Shown: one piece after another, positions 1 to 8,290 of the stretch
Position numbering within the stretch: the first letter of the stretch is position 1
Layout: each line of letters begins with the position of its first letter
Origin: Gammaproteobacteria bacterium
GTDB lineage: Bacteria; Pseudomonadota; Gammaproteobacteria; Arenicellales; JAJDZL01
Direction: 5' to 3'
DNA: 64,000 nt
Assembly (NCBI GenBank): GCA_022823625.1
Contig: JAJEHQ010000003.1
Location: forward strand, 1-64,000
Made by a program: the position numbers and the translations under genes
Notes under the pieces: model-generated
What the model was told of the DNA's origin: nothing
What the model saw: only the letters and a program-made list of their open reading frames with translations
Databases searched by the model: none

Positions 1-141
1 CCGGATTCATACCAGTCTGGGGTTTCAGAGTCCGGTGGAGTTTGAAGCACAGCTGACTCAGCCCAAAACCATGCCGCCATTTTCACGTGAAAATGGCGGC
101 ATGGTCAGTTTAAACGTCTCTACCAAATCGGGGTAGGTTCA
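1..141 (+). mobile_element. 3' end of an IS3-family insertion sequence (transposase OrfB C-terminus plus right end)
   Basis: The window opens inside a reading frame that begins at base 2 and stops at 136. It encodes RIHTSLGFQSPVEFEAQL, the typical end of an IS3-family OrfB integrase-type transposase (the W..NxxRxHxxLGxxSPxxF signature). The frame is followed by GGTAGGTTCA. Read from the other side this is TGAACCTACCCC, matching the TGAACC-type ends common in IS3 elements, so the element probably ends at 141. Only the tail is visible; the rest lies outside the window. A decayed relative on the opposite strand lies at 28274-28560. The tail carries a long perfect palindrome, listed separately. 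Confidence 0.8.
71..102. repeat. 32-bp perfect palindrome inside the IS3 transposase tail
   Basis: The arms ATGCCGCCATTTTCAC and GTGAAAATGGCGGCAT are exact reverse complements with no spacer. The palindrome lies within the last codons of the transposase frame and could form a 16-bp stem or cruciform. It may act as a transcription stop near the IS end. The IS3 relic at 28.3 kb has a mismatched version, so it belongs to the element. Confidence 0.85.
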
Positions 142-595
142 CTTCTTACTTTGCAATTCACTATCGGCTGAGACAATTCGGCCTTTGAATACCCAAGTGA
201 TTTCGCTTGTGAGTACCTGACAAGTAGTCAGGTTTTTTAGAAAATATTTCAGACGAAAATTTGCTCGAATGTGGCAGTTTGACAACCCAAGTACGGTCAT
301 TACATTGATTCAGAAATAGGAACAGCAAAATAGCAAAAAATTCTAATTCTTCCACGACAAAGCCAACGCAAACACATACTTTGGAATCACGTTCCATTAA
401 GAGCAAATGCGCCTCAAATTTCACTCCCGGAAAGTGGTTCACAGACAACGCCATTTATATTGACCTGAACAAAGTGCAATGAAAGAAATTATGTGGTTTG
501 AGTCCATTTAATCCGAATTTCTTTTTCATCGGCAGCAAGGATACGAAGCAAAATGAAAATTTTACCGATTCACCTGTATCCCGACTTTTCAAGGT
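142..595. other. Intergenic stretch with no convincing gene
   Basis: An ORF at 161-454 on the minus strand (97 codons) is open, but it shows no recognisable motif and no clear ribosome-binding site. I do not call it. Nothing else is visible here beyond AT-rich sequence next to the IS3 end. Confidence 0.5.
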
Positions 596-1273
596 CTAAG
601 AAACTTCTCGTGCTGACAAACCTTTGCCTATGACAAATAACATGAATTCCAATGCTCTAATTTTTCCTACTTTATATCCCGCATAGCGACAAAATAAATT
701 TTGTACCGTATTAAGTGCCTCTACGACTGTTTGACTTTCCAACACAGAATGGCAGAAATCTAGATAGCATCCAAAAACTTGTATGTTTTTCATTTGGTAG
801 TGGTGCCCCTGCTTCCCAAATTTCTTTGCAACATTACTGTCCCAAATAGGGAAGAACTCAGGGTTGATGAAATGCAATGACTTACTAAGACCAACGCAAG
901 AACCGTTTATTGGAGAAGATTCAAAACCTATTACGAAGTTCTTTGCATCTCCCGACGTTTTGACATGAAATGCATGCAAAATTGTCTTTTTATCTTTGTG
1001 CTTGATTTCGTCGTTGATATCACACTTCGTCAGTGTGGCAGGCATCCAGCCATAGGCCATATGTGCAACAGCCATAATTGCATGTTCTCGAAAGTCTGAG
1101 CCAGCAATAGCCTGTTCACAGAGAGATTGACTGACTTTTATAAGAGAACAGTAGGAATTCAAATAATGATTCATGTATTGATCACAATTTGAAGGACACA
1201 ACGCAGATTTAATATCTTGCAATCTGCCCTCGAACTCAATCTCGATTTCATTGATTGCTAATTCTGTGTTCAT
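596..1273 (-). CDS. Hypothetical protein with a SKxLHFxNPxxFPIWD motif
   Basis: This is a protein of about 225 residues that I cannot assign to a function. The central stretch SKSLHFINPEFFPIWDSNVA is reminiscent of uncharacterised proteins that share an LHF-NP-FPxWD core; that resemblance is from memory. The track starts at a TTG (1288). I prefer the ATG at 1273 because GAGG lies about 9 bases upstream. There are no signal peptide or membrane segments. It stands alone between an IS3 end and a relict repeat, which suggests accessory DNA. It could be an orphaned component of a defence or mobile module. Confidence 0.6.
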   Translation of the reverse strand: MNTELAINEIEIEFEGRLQDIKSALCPSNCDQYMNHYLNSYCSLIKVSQSLCEQAIAGSDFREHAIMAVAHMAYGWMPATLTKCDINDEIKHKDKKTILHAFHVKTSGDAKNFVIGFESSPINGSCVGLSKSLHFINPEFFPIWDSNVAKKFGKQGHHYQMKNIQVFGCYLDFCHSVLESQTVVEALNTVQNLFCRYAGYKVGKIRALEFMLFVIGKGLSAREVS

Positions 1274-1344
1274 GGGTCTATACCTCAATTATTTGTTCTC
1301 TACAACTACTCTCCCACTACTAATTGGAGGGTGAATTCTCGTGG

Positions 1345-1475
1345 AGTAGAGTCGACTACTAGCGTAGCAATGTAAGGACAATGGGGAATCCGTTGTTAGC
1401 AGTTTTCATAAATTACCAATGTCTCACTCCATGCCGTACTCTGCGTTTCCAACAGTCGCTCATCAAACCAGACTT
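1345..1475 (-). repeat. Relict repeat copy A (transposase-tail-like)
   Basis: This is the first of three related segments (A here, B near 6327, C near 9404). They share the end AGTAGAGTCGACTA, a GGACAATGGGG-like block and a tail coding on the minus strand. In copy A the minus strand reads LLETQSTAWSETLV and ends ENC-stop. Copy B gives LETEITAWIEALV and copy C LLEKEITAWSEVLA. Conservation at the protein level suggests the C-terminus of one mobile-element protein, possibly a DDE transposase. The family is uncertain. Confidence 0.6.
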
Positions 1476-1518
1476 GCAGTTTTCCGTGTCCGGGGTCAGA
1501 CAAACCTCTGCTATTCGC

Positions 1519-1653
1519 TCGCAACCCAACAAGGAAATTGATCGACATGCTTATATCCGTCGCTATATTCCGAAGCAGACTAGGTGCAATTTCCCGGCCG
1601 TGATCCATCGGTACAGTGGTAACTCGTCTATCTGGATGTTGTAATTGTTTGTG
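1519..1653 (-). pseudogene. HicA-like toxin remnant (C-terminal part)
   Basis: Within the minus-strand ORF 1396-1698, residues of about 17-60 read KQLQHPDRRVTTVPMDHGRE and continue IAPSLLRNI. This matches the C-terminal half of HicA/YcfA-type mRNA-interferase toxins (HPDGRxTTVPxHxGxEIxxGLLRxI). The catalytic N-terminal half is absent and the frame runs on into relict repeat A. No HicB antitoxin is visible next to it. I read it as a truncated toxin gene joined to mobile-element debris. Confidence 0.55.
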
Positions 1654-1989
1654 TGTCAATCCCAACACTTGATATTTAAATACAAAGCGAATGCACACTC
1701 TTTACTCAACCTACAATTCCGAACAGCACTCATCTCCATTCTTTTGCTAATCTGATCGAAAACTTCTTCGAATTCTACGTATTGAGCAAATTGCTGTTCA
1801 ACTAGGCTTGACTCAGGGGAGACAACGAATACAACTTAGCTGACACCAGCTGCAATGGCTTTTTCAATTGCATACAGAATTAGCGGGCGAACATCATCCG
1901 GAAACATTTCTCCGGTAACTGCTTTTGTAGCAGGCAAGACGATTGATTTCGAACTGAATTGAGCATTACTCAAGTATTAGATTCGTTAT

Positions 1990-2874
1990 TCACCAATTTT
2001 CATCAGTGATATCAACGGGGTTATAACCGCACAATGCGCATTTATTTTCCTCAACGATATAACTTTGCCTTCTACAACCAGGGCAAGGTTCAAGCGCCCA
2101 ATCTCCCGTATCGTTGTAAGAAAGGTAATATTCGTGATACTTTTCGTTGATTAGTGCTGCCTCAAATATAGTCTCTCGCTCATGAATTGCACCACATGAT
2201 GAGCATAAAAGTTCGATCGAATATTCGTCTGCATTTCCTTCATCTAGTTGCATGATGAGTGAGGAACCACAGGACGGGCAACTAAGCTGCTCTATGGCTT
2301 GTTCAAGAATTGGTGAACCGAAGCTAACTGAACCAAAGGAACTAATACATCTAGCATGCTCTTTTTCATAAACTTCATTGGCTTCAAGTAGAGCCTGCCA
2401 TGTTTTCTGCCCAAGTAATGCAATAGGCAATTCGTTTAAGTGATCAACTACTAAACGATGAACGAGGACGAAAGTACCTGATAAAGCTTCCCGAAGCAGT
2501 GGCTCAGGTTTCTTACTGTAGAAATGTTCAATTTCGTTTCTTATCTCAGATATTCTGTTTAGACGATTCCAGTCTAATGACAACCCTAAACTTTCAAACC
2601 GTTCCTGAATTTGCGTTCGATTGACTGTTTTCCGCCCCTTGCCAACAAATATGATGGTTCCATCATCCCCTTTTGAAGGAAGTATTCTAGACTTGATTAA
2701 CACATCATTTGAGTTCTTTGGGCTATGTCTTACCAGAACTTCTTTGCATAAGAGGAGAATGCCAGCATAAATATTACGGATGGCTGAAAGAGACCGCGCA
2801 TACTGACCTGAGTGAAGATCCTTGACACCCATACTAATTGATAGAATGGCGTTTCCAATTAGGCTATCAGTCAT
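1990..2874 (-). CDS. HEPN-like protein with C-terminal zinc ribbons
   Basis: This is a 294-residue protein. The N-terminal half is helical and carries RNEIEH near residue 112, which fits the Rx4-6H motif of HEPN domains, many of which are RNases in toxin or defence proteins. The C-terminal half has Cys pairs typical of zinc ribbons: CPSCGSS, then LLCSSCGA, then CPGCRR and CALCGY. HEPN is an inference from the motif and helical context. The ribbons are clear. There is no signal peptide. A MITE-like IS256 derivative lies upstream. It could be an RNA-targeting defence protein, but no partner gene is adjacent. Confidence 0.55.
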   Translation of the reverse strand: MTDSLIGNAILSISMGVKDLHSGQYARSLSAIRNIYAGILLLCKEVLVRHSPKNSNDVLIKSRILPSKGDDGTIIFVGKGRKTVNRTQIQERFESLGLSLDWNRLNRISEIRNEIEHFYSKKPEPLLREALSGTFVLVHRLVVDHLNELPIALLGQKTWQALLEANEVYEKEHARCISSFGSVSFGSPILEQAIEQLSCPSCGSSLIMQLDEGNADEYSIELLCSSCGAIHERETIFEAALINEKYHEYYLSYNDTGDWALEPCPGCRRQSYIVEENKCALCGYNPVDITDENW

Positions 2875-3046
2875 AGTAGCTGCCTTGCAAGCTAGTCATA
2901 TGTGTCTACGTTTACTCCCAATTCTTCCGCAGAAATTGATTGTGCCATGAAACTTTAATGATCGCATTCTATTGCAATAACTTCGCCAATGGTAGAGCGG
3001 CTATCCACTGATTTTAGATTTGATGCACAACTGTACTCTCACAATT

Positions 3047-3754
3047 TGAGTTATGCCCAAATGTAGTGCGTGCCGGGGGTAGAAAAAAAAGCGGCGTATC
3101 TGGTTAAATGTAGAAAACCACTTTTACAACCAACCAGAGAGGTACGCCACTATGGATAAGGATAACCTAATTGAATTTGAAAGTCGAGACATTTCACCTG
3201 ATGTTGTGACCGAATTGGTTCGCACCGGTGCCAGACGGATACTGGCGCAGGACCTGAAGCTTGAGGTGGAGGGATTTCTCGCTCAGTATGAGGGACAGTA
3301 TGCTGGGAACGGGCTCAGGGCGGTGGTTCGAAGTGGCTGGCAGACTGAGCGTGATATACAGACTGGTACTGGGCCGGTTTCGGCTCGGATTCCGAAGGTT
3401 CGCTCGAACACCGGCGAGCCGGTGTCGTTCCGCTCGGCACTGATTCCACCGTATGTCCGAAAGACGGCGACGGTTGAGGCGTTTGTGCCGTGGCTTTATC
3501 TGAAGGGTGTGTCAAGCGGTGAGATGGTGGATACCCTGAAGGTTCTGTTGGGCGGCGGGGCGCAGGGTTTTTCAGCCTCATCGGTGTCCCGACTGACGCA
3601 GCAGTGGAATGAGGAACTCAGGCGATGGCAGCAGCGCGGCAAAGTGATGGAGGGAGTGAAATTTATTAACGGAATTGAGTTGAATTACAATGACACCGAC
3701 CAGGTAGCCGCTTAGTGACGCTTTCCGTCACGCACTACATTTGGGCATAACTCA
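3047..3754 (+). mobile_element. Internally deleted IS256-family element (708 bp, MITE-like)
   Basis: The left end TGAGTTATGCCCAAATGTAG (3047 onward) and the right end finishing at 3754 are perfect 26-bp inverted repeats ending GTGCGTG / CACGCAC. Between them is one shortened transposase frame. IS256 elements are usually about 1.3 kb, so about half is missing while both ends are kept. Such a form could move only with transposase supplied in trans. I see no matching 8-9-bp target duplication at the flanks. Confidence 0.85.
3152..3715 (+). pseudogene. IS256/Mutator-family transposase, central part deleted
   Basis: The 187-residue frame begins as a normal IS256 transposase (N-terminal RRILAQDLKLEVEGFLAQYE, then RSALIPPYVRKTATVEAFVP and LYLKGVSSGEM). 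It jumps at about residue 160 from the SRLTQQWNEELRRW region to a short tail, GKVMEGVKFINGIELN. Full-length members have about 400 residues, so the DDE catalytic core is lost. The same tail occurs in the fragment at 24.6-24.8 kb, where it follows the authentic C-terminal region. That confirms the deletion here. Base composition is clearly richer in GC than the flanks. Confidence 0.85.
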
Positions 3755-4311
3755 CAAAAAACTAAAGAAATAAGGCGCGTTGAGTTCCTTCAGCTGGAAT
3801 ATGTATGTCATCCGGGACAAAAAAATGAAGAGTTTTTCCCGAAAGGACTATACCTAGTCAATTGAATCTCTATATCGGATATCTAGGAGATCTCTCACGC
3901 TGGCAATGTACTATTAGTCAAGCCACAATTACGACGTGGAATTAGGTAGTGATATTGGCATCCTTGTGCAGGAATTTGCAATTTGGTATCGTAATTTACA
4001 CGTCTCGCGTGAAGTAAATTCCGAGTTAACAGTAGAACATAAACGCAAGAACTCATGGCTTGTTAGGGGACTTCGAATTGCAGTTATTTATGACAAATGC
4101 GATTCCAAGATCCAACCTTTGCATCATTAGGTTAGCGTTGATGAATTGAACATAGCTTTAGCGGAAAACTTAACAATAAGGACGAGTATAGAAATAAAGA
4201 TTCGAATGCTCAGACTAACGAAAGGAATATTTATCCATTGCTCCGATGAGCGATTCGTCTTGTATTCTTTTATGTTGATGGAATAAATTAATTACTTGAT
4301 CAAACAATATT
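3755..4311. other. Intergenic stretch of about 560 bp with no supported gene
   Basis: The 64-codon ORF 3936-4130 has no recognisable motif and no clear ribosome-binding site. The stretch lies between the IS256 derivative and the AlbA_2 gene and presumably contains the latter's promoter. No specific site could be picked out. Confidence 0.5.
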
Positions 4312-5661
4312 ATGTCGGAAAAAAAGATTACATTCCTTATCGACAATTTATCCGAGGGACTAGATGTTGAAGTGAAGAATTGGCTCAACGGGTTAAAGTC
4401 GAATGAGGACAAATCCACCTTAGCTAAAGAAATCATAGCATTGGCCAACAGTGGTGGTGGACACATATTCATTGGATTTGACGATCAAGGCGATCAGTTC
4501 GTTGAAGTTCAAGCACAGGGCGGCGAGTTTGATGCATTTACTCAAGATAGTATCGCTAATGTAGTAAACAAGTATGTATCACCACCATGTCAATGTTCTG
4601 TAAGCTACCATCGACAAAAGGATTCAACTATCACACATCCCGTAATTACCGTTCCGGGTGACCATCGCACCCCAGTGTGGGCGAAACATGGAGGACCTGA
4701 TAATAAAAATCTTCAACCTGAATCTGTGTATGTTCGACGACCGGGCGGAGCCAGTGAACGTGCAAGAACTCAAGATGATTGGGAAAAGTTGTTGGATAGA
4801 TTAGTCAAGGCTCGACAAAATGAATTGCTTAGCGCGATGCGTAACGTTCTGAATCCTCCACAAAGAGTAATTCGACCAGAGGAGAGTCTCGATCTATGGG
4901 ACAAAAAGTGTCTTAATCTTTGGATCGAAAAGATCAGCGCACTTCCTGATTCTGACGCACGACGCAATGAAAAGGGATACTGGACGGTGTCATTCGCGAT
5001 CGAAACTTTTAATCGACCAAGCTTGACAACTTTAAGAAAGAAACTGGCGAACGAGATTCCGATCTATTCGGATTGGCCACCATTTACATTCTTAACTGAC
5101 CATCCTCGGAGTCCTTCTGCACGGGGCGATGAAATTGAAGCTTGGCTTGCCCGTAACCAATCGGTTGATGAGTTTGTAAGTGAAGACGTTTATGCAGACT
5201 ACTGGCGGCTATCAAATCGCGGTAAAGGTTTTTTACTCCGACCGATGCAAGAAGATCGCGCAGGCTTTTTATCTAACTTCTATCCAAAACCGGTAGGTCC
5301 ATATTTTGATTGGACTCTTCCAATTTACCGAATGACCGAAATTCTAAAGTTTGTGGAGTCACTCGCAGGACACTTTGCTGACAGGAATTCTAAGTTCTCA
5401 TTATTTCTCAACTACTATGGAACAAATAGCAGGAAACTCGTAAATTGTTCCCATAAATATTACCTGTCCGAAGGAGCTGAGTGTTCTCATTCGCAACTGA
5501 CTGCTAGGCTGGATGGTGTGGTGTCTCAAATTGGAATGACTCTAGAGGAAGCTATATTCACTTTATTGAGACCAATTTACGAACAGTTCAACTTTACGGA
5601 ACTCCCGAAAGAATTGGTAGATTCCGTTGTTCAAGATACCCTATCAAACCAAAGCATGTAG
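4312..5661 (+). CDS. AlbA_2 (Schlafen-type) domain protein
   Basis: The 449-residue product opens with an AlbA_2 putative nucleic-acid-binding domain. About residues 13-60 read EGLDVEVKNW, then LAKEIIALANSGGGHIFIGF, the E-x-K-x-W ... K-x-I-x-A-x-A-N-x-x-G-G signature. RTPVWAKHGG and SVYVRRPGGAS close the domain near residue 150. The remaining ~290 residues are unfamiliar, probably a family-specific effector or sensor. AlbA_2 proteins are common in bacterial defence islands, sometimes as transcription regulators. No partner gene overlaps; a small membrane ORF follows about 170 bp downstream. The function is unassigned. Confidence 0.7.
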   Translation: MSEKKITFLIDNLSEGLDVEVKNWLNGLKSNEDKSTLAKEIIALANSGGGHIFIGFDDQGDQFVEVQAQGGEFDAFTQDSIANVVNKYVSPPCQCSVSYHRQKDSTITHPVITVPGDHRTPVWAKHGGPDNKNLQPESVYVRRPGGASERARTQDDWEKLLDRLVKARQNELLSAMRNVLNPPQRVIRPEESLDLWDKKCLNLWIEKISALPDSDARRNEKGYWTVSFAIETFNRPSLTTLRKKLANEIPIYSDWPPFTFLTDHPRSPSARGDEIEAWLARNQSVDEFVSEDVYADYWRLSNRGKGFLLRPMQEDRAGFLSNFYPKPVGPYFDWTLPIYRMTEILKFVESLAGHFADRNSKFSLFLNYYGTNSRKLVNCSHKYYLSEGAECSHSQLTARLDGVVSQIGMTLEEAIFTLLRPIYEQFNFTELPKELVDSVVQDTLSNQSM

Positions 5662-5829
5662 AATGTCCCGTTTTAGAATTCAAATCTAGCGAGTTACCGA
5701 TGAATTGCAACAACTCATCCTAATTTGGTGACGAGACAATACCTATTCCAAAAATAAAGGAGAAAATGCAATTGTGCCGCACAGGTTGTGTGCAATTGGT
5801 AGAATCAACTTGCACTGAGTCAAAATCGT

Positions 5830-5994
5830 ATGCTGAATTTTTTTGCAAAATTTCTTCTGGTATCGACATCCCTGTTTCCTGTGTTCGTTGCAATGGCCAT
5901 AAGTCAGTTCGAACGGGACTATCCTTGGACGATCTGGATATTGTGGCTTGTAGCAGCAACAACATTGGTGTTGATAGCAATAATGTCAGATTAG
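5830..5994 (+). CDS. Small two-helix membrane ORF (54 aa), not in the ORF track
   Basis: This frame is below the track's length cut-off. It starts at ATG 5830 and stops at 5994. The product has two hydrophobic helices, FFAKFLLVSTSLFPVFVAMA and WTIWILWLVAATTLVLIAIM, joined by a charged turn SQFERDYP. Its amino-acid pattern is far more protein-like than the overlapping track ORFs (5766-6119 and 5720-5980). It could be a complete small membrane protein, or the N-terminus of a longer one cut short by the TAG at 5992. The function is unknown. Confidence 0.45.
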   Translation: MLNFFAKFLLVSTSLFPVFVAMAISQFERDYPWTIWILWLVAATTLVLIAIMSD

Positions 5995-6305
5995 TAAATA
6001 GTGGATTTCTTACATGGTTGATTAGACATGAAATTAATGCTTTGCTTATACTACTAGTCGTTTGGACAGCAACAGTGATTTGGTCAATCCACAGAATGTC
6101 GACAACAGATCGATCTTGAATCCGTTAAACTTCTGAATCGAGTTGTTTCACCGAAATTGTGTGTTGCAATAAAATCGACGGTCGTTTCGGTCGTTGTCTT
6201 ATCAGGCTTTTGAATTAGAATTAGACGCTATGTTTTAACCTGTTTCCCACAAATTATTGGGGGTACGTATAGATAATATAAGCGTATTTTCAGTAATTAA
6301 CAGTA

Positions 6306-6338
6306 GGAGGAACAGGCATGAACGAGAGTAGAGTCGAC
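6306..6338 (+). other. Ribosome-binding site and start codon of a gene interrupted by relict repeat B
   Basis: AGGAGG lies just upstream of ATG 6318, which reads MNESRVD and then stops. The frame runs into the AGTAGAGTCGAC end of repeat B after a few codons. This looks like the 5' end of a real gene whose body was displaced when the repeat element inserted. The upstream 5995-6305 is AT-rich and holds no other gene that I can support. Confidence 0.4.
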
Positions 6339-6437
6339 TAATGGCGCGGTGAACGTTAGGTTGATGGGGGAATCTGTAGCTAGCAGTTTTCACGAAAAAC
6401 TAGTGCCTCAATCCACGCCGTTATCTCCGTTTCCAGT
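6327..6437 (-). repeat. Relict repeat copy B
   Basis: It shares the AGTAGAGTCGACTA end, the GTTAGG...GGGGGAA block and the minus-strand peptide LETEITAWIEALV with copies A and C. It has the same orientation as copy A. It abuts the 5' stub of an interrupted gene on one side and a TTAATGCCGAGT inverted repeat on the other. Confidence 0.6.
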
Positions 6438-6454
6438 ATTATGCCGAGTGGACC

Positions 6455-6522
6455 TTAATGCCGAGTCATTTGCAAAAGTCCGCATGGCGGCTTGGTTCTC
6501 CCACAAAAACACTCGGCATTAA
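6455..6522. repeat. 12-bp inverted repeat TTAATGCCGAGT / ACTCGGCATTAA
   Basis: Perfect 12-bp arms lie at 6455-6466 and 6511-6522, and a third partial copy (TTATGCCGAGT) precedes them at 6439. The repeat sits right next to the tyrosine-recombinase remnant. The arrangement suggests a terminus or binding site of the element that carried the recombinase, possibly a recombinase-in-trio (RIT)-type element. The RIT assignment is from memory and tentative. Confidence 0.5.
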
Positions 6523-6532
6523 ATCCTGTCAG

Positions 6533-6826
6533 TCAGGTTCTGTAAAGAATTTCCATAAGCTCATCTCTTGCTCTCGGGAACTTTTCTGGTTTAATCGATG
6601 GAGGGGTAACCGCCTCAAGTATTTCCAGTTTGTCAGCCGGACTGGCTCGCAGATACATTTCGGTTGTCTTGATGTCCGCATGACCCAGCCACAACGACAC
6701 TATTCGGATGTCGCGCGTAGCTGTCAGTATGGTCATTGCAGTTGAATGACATGCGGGGTGATGCGTTTGCTCTTTAATGATGGCATGCTTTGTGAGGCTG
6801 TGTGCTATTACCAAAAATGCCCACAC
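6533..6826 (-). pseudogene. Tyrosine recombinase/integrase, C-terminal fragment
   Basis: The fragment contains STAMTILTATRDIRIVSLWL, then GHADIKTTEMYLRASPADKL. This is the C-terminal catalytic box of tyrosine recombinases (WLGH...T..Y), with the nucleophilic Tyr in TEMYL. The preceding box, normally HxLRH, is altered to HHPACHS, so the first catalytic His-Arg pair is damaged. Everything N-terminal to it is missing. An inverted repeat beside its 3' end suggests the remnant of an integrative element. It is not expected to be active. Confidence 0.75.
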
Positions 6827-6840
6827 AATGGGGCAGATCC

Positions 6841-6987
6841 CGCGCCATCACGGTGCGCTGGCGTTACTACGCCATGGCTGGCCAGATCGTCCGGCATGCC
6901 CGCCAGTGGACTTTGAAAGTCAATCCGGCGTGTCGCCTCCGGCTGACTCAGGCAATCGACACGATCCGCACCTTCCAGTTCCCGTAA
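6841..6987 (+). pseudogene. Transposase C-terminal fragment (IS1380-like)
   Basis: The plus-strand frame reads ITVRWRYYAMAGQIVRHARQ and continues WTLKVNP. This resembles the C-terminal tail of IS1380/IS4-type transposases (R-x-x-Y-x-x-A-x-x-I-V-x-H-A-R-x-x-x-L). Only about 50 residues remain and the start is lost into the integrase fragment. The local GC content is higher than in the surrounding DNA. The family assignment is tentative. Confidence 0.45.
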
Positions 6988-7298
6988 CGCAGGCTCTCTG
7001 GGTCTGATCCCACCACCTGTGGACTCCATTCCGGCAGGCCGGAAGAACGTCGTACGTCCGCAAACCAGCCGAGCGCGCATCCACCGCACCAGAAACCAGT
7101 AAAATCCTCGTGGACTGGCTTGACCTCCCGTTTCCCGGTTGGAAACTGAAACGGATAAAGCCCACAATGGACTCCAACACGTTACAATCGCTGGATTGGC
7201 TGTCATCAATTGCTCTATTTACGGATTTTGGAGCCATTCCAGCCTGACACTATGATTCCGTATAATTTACCTGCGGGGAATCCATTTCATTAATTCCA
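6988..7298. other. GC-rich non-coding scar between IS debris and the DUF4189 gene
   Basis: The minus-strand ORFs over this stretch (6808-7209 and 6920-7237) show no family signature and look like shadows of decayed IS sequence. No gene is supported. Confidence 0.45.
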
Positions 7299-7907
7299 GT
7301 GTTTCACAATTGCTTAGACGATTGTATAGATAGTGGTTTTGATTACAGTGCCGCATACGAGAAATATGGTTCAGAATGGGCTAACGAACAGCTTGAAATA
7401 GCGTTTGATTTGTGCTGGGACCATTGCGAAGCGAAAATTCGAACTGACAATGTAAATACGAACGAAACTCCCGCAAGCAAGTCGACCGTACCGGCTAACG
7501 AAGATGCGACTTCAGGGACGAGAGAATTTTGGGGTGCTGCTGTATTTGGAGCAGACTATGACTCTGGGACCACATCATATGGGTTGAGTTGGAATTATCC
7601 ATCGCAAGAAAGTGCGATTCAGGCAGCAATTTATGAGTGCTCTCGCAGAATACCAGAGGAGAATTGCGATCAGTCTCTTGGCAACATTATCGATAGATTC
7701 TCAACGTCTGCTCCATATGAGAGCGATTTTGTTTTTAGAACTCGGTGCTTCGCAGTCGTATCCTTTACACCACCTGGCTACAACTTAAAATTGTACACCG
7801 GAGTAGCTGGAGAGACTAAAATGCAAGCTGAGTCTCGGGCAAACAAGAAAGTAAGTGAGTGGGGAAATAGAGCGTTTCCTGAACAGTCCGTTTGCAATTC
7901 ACAGTGA
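7299..7907 (+). CDS. DUF4189-domain protein, possibly 5'-truncated
   Basis: The 202-residue frame starts at a GTG. Its second half, WGAAVFGADYDSGTTSYGLS to about residue 190, matches the DUF4189 pattern: a W-G-A-x-A start, a repeated helix in SQESAIQAAIYEC, and paired Cys residues in YEC and RTRC. DUF4189 proteins are normally exported. No signal peptide is visible here, and the frame begins directly after an IS scar, so the true N-terminus may have been lost. The Cys-rich N-terminal 60 residues are unfamiliar. The function of the domain is not known to me. Confidence 0.6.
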   Translation: MFHNCLDDCIDSGFDYSAAYEKYGSEWANEQLEIAFDLCWDHCEAKIRTDNVNTNETPASKSTVPANEDATSGTREFWGAAVFGADYDSGTTSYGLSWNYPSQESAIQAAIYECSRRIPEENCDQSLGNIIDRFSTSAPYESDFVFRTRCFAVVSFTPPGYNLKLYTGVAGETKMQAESRANKKVSEWGNRAFPEQSVCNSQ

Positions 7908-8290
7908 ATACTCTTGAAATTTGAACTTACGATTCGATAGTTTTTCGAGTTTGTATTTAACGAATGCTCGTATCCAAAATGGATACACCCGCATCGTCAT
8001 ATATGGAAATCCTCCTCAAAAGCAAGATTTAACTGTAATTCGATGACATGATTGAGTTGCTCTCGTATCACCAAGGTGTTCGGCGATTGGTCTTGCGTCT
8101 GTTCAACGGTATCCGCGCGTTTTAACATACCAGTAATTTTACAGATCGCCACGCACATTGCTAATCATTTCAGTGCACTCAGGCAGTTGGTTAACCGCTC
8201 TTTGGTCCCATTGATGAGTAGTGTTGAACTGATTCTTGAACCTTCGACAACACCGTAAACGGGTTGTGTTTGAGTAATTACGTTCGAAAT
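7908..8290. other. Intergenic stretch of about 380 bp with no supported gene
   Basis: The 68-codon ORF 8052-8258 has no recognisable feature. I see no RNA gene or terminator that I can support here. Confidence 0.45.

Noticed and set aside
161-454. 97-codon minus-strand ORF beside the IS3 end
   Set aside because: No motif, no clear ribosome-binding site and odd composition; likely a chance open frame.
1381-1644. 87-codon plus-strand ORF over repeat A
   Set aside because: It is antisense to the HicA-like remnant and the repeat tail, which carry the recognisable protein pattern.
3038-3763. Target-site duplication around the IS256 derivative
   Set aside because: The 8-9 bases flanking the two ends (TCACAATT versus CAAAAAAC) do not match.
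3936-4130. 64-codon plus-strand ORF
   Set aside because: No recognisable family and no supporting signal upstream.
5766-6119. 117-codon plus-strand ORF with a C-terminal hydrophobic segment
   Set aside because: The overlapping frame 5830-5994 gives a more protein-like sequence; the longer ORF has a random-looking first half. A frameshifted single gene using both frames was considered but cannot be shown.
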